A stretch of DNA of 64,000 bases, taken from Serpula lacrymans var. lacrymans S7.9. Lineage: Eukaryota > Basidiomycota > Agaricomycetes > Boletales > Serpulaceae. Every line of letters starts with the position of its first letter. The first letter of the stretch is position 1. The notes beneath the pieces were generated by a model, which saw only the letters and a program-made list of their open reading frames with translations, searched no databases and had not been told where the DNA came from. Positions 57,501 through 64,000 of the stretch are shown here, in pieces. The translations under genes were made by a program, and so were the position numbers. The stretch spans positions 1,503,011 to 1,567,010 of the forward strand of contig NW_006763290.1 of assembly GCF_000218685.1 (NCBI RefSeq), written 5' to 3'.

Positions 57501-59414
57501 GAGAGTTATCACTGAAGATTTTAATGCCCGGTCTAGAGCCAGGAGGTGACACAGCACGCCGGAAGTCTTCAATATCGGAACTTAAGGGACCAGATGGAGA
57601 CAACGAGCGAGAATTATTCATTATTGAACTTCCTTGCGTGGATATAGAAGCGGATTGTTGAACGGGCGGTGCACCAGCAGACGCCTTGCGTACCACCCCA
57701 CCTGAAAGTCCTTTATTCGAATCGGGGTATTTGATATGTTCTGACAAGCCCTTGAATAATTTCATATCCAAAATAGCGATAGAACGTACTTGTGTCTAAT
57801 ACATGGATGATACTGGGATCATCGCCCTTCATGGGTGTAAAAGATTCACCACCTAAAACGAAGACTCGACTACCCATCGAAGCCATGGCATGCCCGGAAC
57901 GGCCACTAGGGGATGGCCCCATGTTTTGGAACATATACCACCTTTGATCTATACAGCTCGAGCCCACTAGCCGTGTAGATTTGAAATGTGTACTCACTAG
58001 ACATTTTAAAGGCGGCAAGGTCACCAAGGTCCTTGCCGTCTACGCCTCTACCACCGAATATGTATATAACATCATCCACAAGCGCTGCTGCATGTCCTTC
58101 CCGTGGAGAAGGGATGAATCCAATGCATTGAAGTTCAGTCCATCTTCTGGTGCTGGCATCAAATGACCAAGTATCATTATAATGATACTGTCCATCAGTA
58201 CCACCAAAACTACAGAAAATCATGAGATACGAGGAGGTAAGACGTCCATAAACGTACACAATAATTCGATCACCAAAAGTTATGCAGGCATGACCTGTAC
58301 GTTGGGCAGGTCGTTCAGACCCAGGTATAGGCTCAAATAATTCCCAAGCTGCCCTGGTTCGCACTGCAAGCAGAACTATGATCATCTCGTATCAATGATG
58401 ATTATTGCGGCTTACAAGAATTAAGATCGAATGCCCATAAATCATTCAAAAACTCTCCGTCAACCTGTCCGCCAAAAACGAAAAACTTCGTGCCGACCAT
58501 AGTAACTGCATGACCATATCGCCCAGCAGGGGACGGTCCATGGACATTAACTCTGGTCCATTCACGGGATACTTCATCGGGAACGTTAGTTAGGAAGGTA
58601 TGTGAATGGTCGAATGCTCACCTAAATTTAGCAGATACAAACCATCGTCCTGTTTATCTGTCGACTTAGACTGTGGATCGGTTTTGGTGTCACCTCCCCA
58701 GACTACTAAGACGTTGCTGACCAGAGCACTCGCATGTCCAACGCGCGATGAAGGAATTTCGCCCGCAGTCTGCATTAAAGTCGCAGAGAGGTCCCGAGTG
58801 GAGAAGACATAAAGGTCATTGCGAGCACTTTCACGGACTAGGCCTCCAAAAAGATATAGTTCACCACTAGATGTTGCTGCGGCTGGAAGGGCATGACCAT
58901 AACGTGGGAATGGGGAAGGAGAAGAAGACGATGGAGGAACAACGTCTGCGTTTGGGATCATTTGAGGGGGAGAGAGGAGAAGTCGTCGTGCTGACCAAGG
59001 ATACGCTGGTCGCTGCTGCTGCTGAAGAGGTTGCGACGTTTGTGATGACTGTTGGGATGATATATGAGACTGTGGTGTGTGGCTTGGGCTTGCACCACGG
59101 GTTTGGAGGCGTGACTGTGGCTGGAGAGAGACTGAACTCCCGACACCGTTTGTGGGTGCTCCACTGAATTTGTCCAGGGACAAATTATATGGTCATGAAG
59201 AAAAGGTTATGATATGAAGTACACGAGATAGAATTATAGGGCTAAATACTTACACATCTTTCTCTCTGGCTGCCGGTGGATGTGGTTGTTGATGGGCTTG
59301 CGCTTCCTTGGGAGCTAGCTGAGCGAGTGCCTGGCTGGGAGTTTGAGTAATAGCTGCATTGGTTTGAAGCTTGCTTGCGCTTGGATGCTTCTTCCTACCA
59401 GAGAAGAAGGACAT
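54586..59414 (-). CDS. tea1: Kelch-repeat cell-end marker, Tea1-like
   Basis: Tea1/Kel1 proteins mark growing cell ends, ride on microtubule tips and recruit formin-type polarity factors at the cortex. Nine exons splice in frame: 59414-59254, 59163-58622, 58571-58416, 58363-58258, 58209-57998, 57948-57790, 57740-56884, 56827-55329 and 55276-54586. They give 1,460 residues. A Gln/Ser-rich N-terminus leads to [10 protein letters not shown] at about residue 140. Kelch blades run to about 445 ([52 protein letters not shown]). A disordered Ser/Pro region spans about 450-650. Long heptad coiled coils run from about 655 to near the C-terminus. Introns are 48-90 bp; two use AAG acceptors. The ATG at 59414 opens with SFFSGRKK. 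CpG content is high and no break is seen, so the gene is intact. Confidence 0.93.
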
Positions 59415-60540
59415 TCGTCTGGTTCTGTTTCCTAGGAGGGACGGTATGGTTGATTAACGTTGTGATTATTGGATTAAAGAAGGAAGTCTGAAGACAATGG
59501 GGGAAAACAACAGCCCTGGCTTGAAGTTAGGTTGAGCAGTTTGCAGAATTTTGAGCGCGGAGGCTTATGGTTGGGGATGGTTACGGATGGCGACCTGACA
59601 AAATTTTTCCCAGTTGATGGGCGAATGGTGGAGTAACGGAGTATCAATACCTCACATGACTACTTGTATATATTTATGTGACATGTTGCATATCATGTGA
59701 CATTCACAGCATTATCAGTTCGAAAAATTGAGCTCCCTTGCTTACCTAGTTCAATATATGATGAGTCGATATCTTGTAAATACCATCGCCCTCCGGACAC
59801 CCCTGGCACCTAAAAGGCCACTTAACAGTATACACCAAGGTCTGTATACAATGCAGTACACCAAATTTTTATTTTCAAAATTTAGGAATGTATAACCACC
59901 TGGTCCTCCCAGTTAGTCAGCCTTCTAATAAAGGATGGTTTACTGACTGGGCTGATTATTACAAGGCTCTCATACGGAAAGCTCCAGACACCAGCATTAA
60001 ATCCTGCCCGAGATCCAGAACTAGCCGTTGGCAGAGTTATTTGGGTTTTGCTTATCGATTCCGAGGGCCTCCGCATACACAATATATACAACGACTTTCA
60101 GGACCAGCTCTTCCCACGCTGTTTCCTTGTTTCTCGTCATTGTTGTCTCCCCACCATTGTTGTTGTTGTTGTCTCCCCATTGTTGCTGTCATCACCCCCT
60201 ACCCACTGTCGTCATTGTTGCCTCCCCACCATCATCTCATTATTGTTGTCTAGCATCACAGCCACGGAAGTAAGTCCACATTATGATGTATTATAAACTA
60301 TACTAACAGAAGTGCTATATACCGTTTAAACAGAATGGCCGTCTGATCTCTATCAACAAAATATAACAAGGAGTAATGCTCTGTTGAAGAGCATGTGGCC
60401 TATGTAAGTGCCATCCATCAATTTCACTCTGTATGTTCGTCAATTGACTGATCAGCCAGATGTAGCGGCTGTCTTAACTCTGGAAACAGTGTGGCAATAT
60501 GTTGGCTTTCAAGCATCTGTGTCACATCATCATGTGGCCT
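59415..60540. other. tea1 upstream region and pyrimidine-rich simple repeat
   Basis: The first few hundred bases should hold the tea1 promoter; no TATA box was obvious. At 60120-60250 there is an irregular repeat of TTGTTGTTGTTGTC and CTCCCCACC-like units. Short frames here arise from that repeat. Confidence 0.45.
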
Positions 60541-62129
60541 CTAGTATGCACGGTCAAAATTTGTAAGGATGTCTTCAAATTGGTCAAGAACAGGGTTCAG
60601 AGAGAAGAGAAGACCTGTGTCTTCCAGCAAGGAATTGTGATAGCAATCAGTGGACCTTTGGAGGGATGCAATAGCACCGGCAGGTGGTTGACTTGGGACT
60701 GTTGATCCTCCCACCTGAATAGCGACTGCAGAAGATGTCAAAGGAGTTTTGCCATCAATGGTACGTATATCTATGCATCATCATTTGGATATTGTATGCT
60801 CATTGACAGGGCTTCAGAGCTGTTTGGTTCCCTTGTCTGATCTAGTTTGCCTACGGGTGTCTGCAATTTCCCCACTATCAAGTTTTCTGTTGCGGTTATT
60901 CAACATTTCCATATACCCTTCTTTGCTAATACTTTTCCAGTGTGTTGCTCCAGATTGCCATTTTTGCAACAGCATTTCAAGGTCTGGAAGAGTGCTTGTT
61001 GCTTCACTCAAGTTCTTGAAAGCAATGTTCTCAGGCCAGCCTCTAATATCAACTCTGTAACGTTGAACAACATTCCACCAATACTGTGCCCATTGCATCT
61101 TGGCATTGGGATTGTCAGTAATCTCGGCTAAGGCAGGTTAGTCGATTTGCTAGGCAACAGAAAATATGCTTTACTGACCAAGCTTTGTTGTTATTTCTGT
61201 GCGAATCTGTGCTTGGACACTAGCAATACGCTGTCGGTGATTACTTGCTGCACCTGCTGACTAGTAAGTGTTCCTGCTCATTTTAACAACTTTTATAATT
61301 TGCCTTTTATACCCTGTACAGCATAACCCTCAAGTTTTGTTACGAGGTCCTGATCGATACCCATCACAGAAGGCCTAAATTCCTCAGCACCCTCTGTCGC
61401 AAAAGAAATCCCACACAATGGCAAGTTGGTAGTGACTCAAGCACAATATAGTAAGGTCTCCACTCCGGTTCAGTAGCGCAAGTTGCTGAGCTGCAAGCAA
61501 TAAGTAAGTATATATGTTGATGTCTGGGGTCAATACTCACTTCCGACTCTACAGCTTGGAGTGTTTGTGTAACATCATTCACTCTTGATTTTGTAGATAT
61601 ACAAAAACCTTTCCTTTTTTTTTTCTGTGGTTTCTGAAGTCTTCGACGAGACATGCTTTCTCGTCTGAAGTGAGTGTGTGGTATTTGGCACTGTGGTCAT
61701 GAACAAGGCTTTGTAGGACAGCCGTCCCACTCCCTTCTACAAATGGGTCAGGTCATTTTAGTCTTATGGTGTTGGTAAGTAAAGCACCTACTATTGCTTT
61801 GTTCTATCTCACAACTTTTCTTCCAGCAAAAAACATTCCACGCACTCAGCTTCTTTTGTTCTTGGCACTTTAAGACTTGGCCAAAATAGAGGTCACTTTG
61901 GACACGCCGATAACCCCTGCAATTTGATGTTGCAATGGCCATCATTGTATTGTCAATGCATTCCCAAGCGGCTTTGAGATCATTCCTGAGCTGTTGGGAT
62001 CGCTCACTGTGCTTTGCTGCAATAATAGCCCTTGCTTCTTTGCTAAGTCACACACAGGGCCAAATGCGGGTTAGGCCTTGGGTATCATGGGGCTGGTATG
62101 AGTACGGGCCCCAGCACCTCGTTTCCTGA
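60541..62129 (-). pseudogene. KDZ-associated agaricomycete gene, frameshifted
   Basis: From right to left: KQGLLLQQSTVSD and a segment ending GMISKPLGNALT (about 62050-61950). Next is KYHTLTSDEKACLVEDF (about 61690), which continues in another frame as ISTKSRVNDVTQTLQAVESE (about 61605-61545). The shift falls in a 10-T run at about 61616. The 3' part reads NPNAKMQWAQYWWNVVQRY (about 61110), GWPENIAFKNLSE and LPDLEMLLQKWQSG (about 61040-60970), then RRQTRSDKG. This protein pattern is repeatedly found in mushrooms beside KDZ-type transposases. Its function is unknown. Confidence 0.55.
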
Positions 62130-62326
62130 CCGTGTATACCTGGTGTCCAGCCATGGGTAATAGACCTTGTAGAGAAGAGATGATGGGTATCAACACAGAG
62201 AGTGGGTGTGCACCGAAGTTTATCAGTAGCCCTACACTACTTTTATACTGAACTGACTCGGACAACGGGAGGGCACATGTTTATATTCCCGGAATTGAAA
62301 AACATACAAAACATTGAGATTAAAGT

Positions 62327-62671
62327 CTAAGACAAAACAACGAAGGCACAAGCTACGTGTAACAGTAAGAAGACGTACACCACACCGTAGAAAGCGGACA
62401 ATGTTGTAGATGTGTAGCTTGTCAGCATGAGGAGACATTTCAATGAATAAGATATTTTACGTACAACAAGAGTGTCAGCTGAATCAACAAGCAAAGCTTT
62501 GCAAAGATTTGAGGCCTGCTCATATGTAAGATTCCAGCTTGGAGATCTCAACACAGCCTCCCAATGGCTGCTTTGTACAGAGACAATGAGCTCTGTCCAA
62601 AGTTTCAATATGAAAATGTCGTCTAAACCAAACCTATCCAACACTGCATCCATGTTTGGTCCAATACTCAT
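62327..62671 (-). CDS. small unrecognised reading frame
   Basis: ATG at 62671 begins MSIGPNMDAVLDRFGLDD, with WTELIVSVQSSHWEAVL and WNLTYEQASNLCKALLVDS further on. A donor-like GTACGT falls near 62462, after which the frame loses protein-like character. It lies between the KDZ tail and the companion gene on the same strand and could be an exon of either. No family is recognised. Confidence 0.3.
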   Translation of the reverse strand: MSIGPNMDAVLDRFGLDDIFILKLWTELIVSVQSSHWEAVLRSPSWNLTYEQASNLCKALLVDSADTLVVRKISYSLKCLLMLTSYTSTTLSAFYGVVYVFLLLHVACAFVVLS

Positions 62672-62965
62672 AATTGGGGGTCAACATGGTTGCAAGGCAC
62701 AAGTTTGAACTGAGCAAGTAGTACTCTACTAAGTGTTGCTAAACTCCAAAATGTAAACTGTGTCCTGTCCCTATCGGTCAGTGGTGCAATGAAGATATGA
62801 GAGTTACAGTGAAAGCTCCTTCAAGTGACCCTCAGAGTCAGAGGATATAAAATAATGTAAGAACCAGCCTCTTTGTCTTGAAATAAAGTTCTGCAAGTGC
62901 CACCCACAGCCGCACTTCTGTTATATTGTACGAAACATTTATATTGTACCAAACTACTACAGTGC

Positions 62966-64000
62966 TCAGGATAGAGTTCCAATGAAGTTAAAAGTGTCAT
63001 AGACCATTTCTGCATGCTCCTGTCTTGTTGTTAAATCTGAATCAAGCAAGTCTGTATCCAGTATTTCGTTTGATATATCCACCACGTCTGAAATACACTT
63101 TTAAACATATGAATTACAAAAAAGAAAGAATAACATACCACCTGAGGGGGCAGGCTGTTTTTTGACAGCAGTGGCAAGGCAATCTTGTAGTCGAACACCT
63201 ATGCCATGTTTCCCTGAAAATTTGGGCATTGATTCTATGTAATCTAATCAGCGTAAGTGAACTTGATTTACAGCTGAATGCCACAGCCATTGTTGTTTTA
63301 GCTCTCCTCCAAGCATGGGATTAGATAGATTAAGTTCCTGAATGACTTGAGTAACTTTATTTTCCTCATTGTATATTGCTGTTTGTAAACAGCACATTTC
63401 AACATTCAACCGAACAATTTCTTCACGAGCCCGGCATAGCTTGAAATACTTGACACAAGCCGCCCTGTTTGCTGGTTTTGTCCAGTCCTGCATACAAATA
63501 TCAGTTCGTGCATCGCGTAAAAGATTAAATTCACCAAGAAATGTAAAATTGGCTATATCCTTCCAGGATATTTTTGGTCGTGGTGGGTTGAGAAGATCCG
63601 CTTGGACATTGTAGCAATTTATGGCATCGCAGATGGCCTCTGATCGCCGCTGCAAGCCTTTTGATATATGCTGTCAAAGCTTGTAGCCTATACCATAAGA
63701 CTGAGGGTAGATATATGAATATGCAAAGGATTGTCTTATCTGTCCCTGGCATCAAAATCTTCGACAGCTCAAAGAGCCTCATGACAATGAGACACTCCAA
63801 ATCATCTACCGTTGTTTGATACTTTGAAATAGACTTGGCCTCCTGGTAACGGTTATACTCTGTGCTTCCTATAGCCCATTGTTCCTCAATACATAGTTGT
63901 ACCTCAAGGTCACCGACATTTTTCTCTGCATTTTGTAGCCTAGCATATGCATTATCAACACGGGATCCGAGTCTGCAAGAGAGCATTGTTAATGTCTTGG
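62966..64000 (-). pseudogene. KDZ-family transposase, C-terminal part, truncated by window edge
   Basis: Kyakuja-Dileera-Zisupton transposases are DDE enzymes expanded in mushroom genomes. The exon after the acceptor near 63976 reads LEVQLCIEEQWAIGS, MRLFELSKILMPGT, then an intron-like gap whose donor is ATAAG instead of GTAAG. A stop (TGA at a likely CGA) sits just before QHISKGLQRRSEAICDAINCYN. PPRPKISWKDIANF, LGEFNLLRDARTDI, KYFKLCRAREEIVRLNVEM (about 63460-63400) and a tail with HGIGVRLQDCLATAV and an acidic end near 62966 follow. The catalytic core lies beyond the right edge. The bad donor and the stop suggest decay. Confidence 0.8.

Noticed and set aside
1..64000. tRNA, rRNA or CRISPR
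   Set aside because: No cloverleaf with a GGTTCRA-type T arm, no rRNA core sequence and no regularly spaced repeat array was found by eye; CRISPR is not expected in a fungus.

Overview
This window is almost certainly from a filamentous basidiomycete of the class Agaricomycetes. The evidence is: introns of about 48-90 bp with GT...AG borders and CTAAC/CTGAT-type branch sites; a 1,460-residue Kelch/coiled-coil cell-end marker of the basidiomycete Tea1 type; and transposase families typical of mushroom genomes (Plavaka, KDZ, a Tnp2/CACTA-like family, fungal hAT, Ty1/copia, Ty3/gypsy). I cannot name the species. Bases 1-125 are an assembly gap.

Only two loci look like healthy host genes. One is a four-exon gene for the spliceosomal Prp19-complex subunit SPF27/BCAS2/Cwf7 (complement 24601-25433, 221 residues). 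The other is a nine-exon tea1-like polarity gene (complement 54586-59414, 1,460 residues). Both splice cleanly in frame and are rich in CpG. Nearly everything else is transposon or transposon relic.

Layout. 0.1-5.7 kb: broken unknown reading frames, a foldback MITE, a minisatellite and a solo LTR. 6.5-9.0 kb: a decayed Tnp2/CACTA-like transposase, followed by an HSP70 fragment on the other strand. 9.8-16.1 kb: unrecognised broken genes and a solo LTR. 16.3-19.3 kb: a Plavaka transposase. 19.9-22.9 kb: a hAT transposase on the minus strand with an internally deleted hAT copy (8-bp target duplication) immediately upstream of it. 24.6-25.4 kb: SPF27. 25.8-31.1 kb: a full-length but dead Ty1/copia element on the minus strand, with a 417-bp solo LTR nested inside it. 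31-42 kb: a CpG-poor zone with a decayed Ulp1-like protease, an agaricomycete-specific large gene relic, a second foldback MITE, a degraded solo LTR and gypsy gag and RT relics. 42.7-47.8 kb: a second Ty1/copia element on the plus strand, with target duplication CCAGG and most catalytic motifs intact but several breaks. 47.9-54.4 kb: palindromic tandem repeats, a dispersed repeat interrupted by a solo LTR, another decayed transposase-like gene, a solo LTR and a 26-bp-TIR element. 54.6-59.4 kb: tea1. 60.5-64 kb: a KDZ transposase tail running off the window edge, with the companion gene often found beside KDZ transposases.

The two host genes act in unrelated housekeeping processes (pre-mRNA splicing and cell polarity). 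The rest records repeated transposon invasion, nesting, LTR-LTR recombination to solo LTRs and C-to-T decay. The most unusual signal is in the LTR family of the second copia element: its U3 region carries a ladder of 10-bp palindromes spaced almost exactly two DNA turns (20-21 bp) apart, kept in three separate copies.
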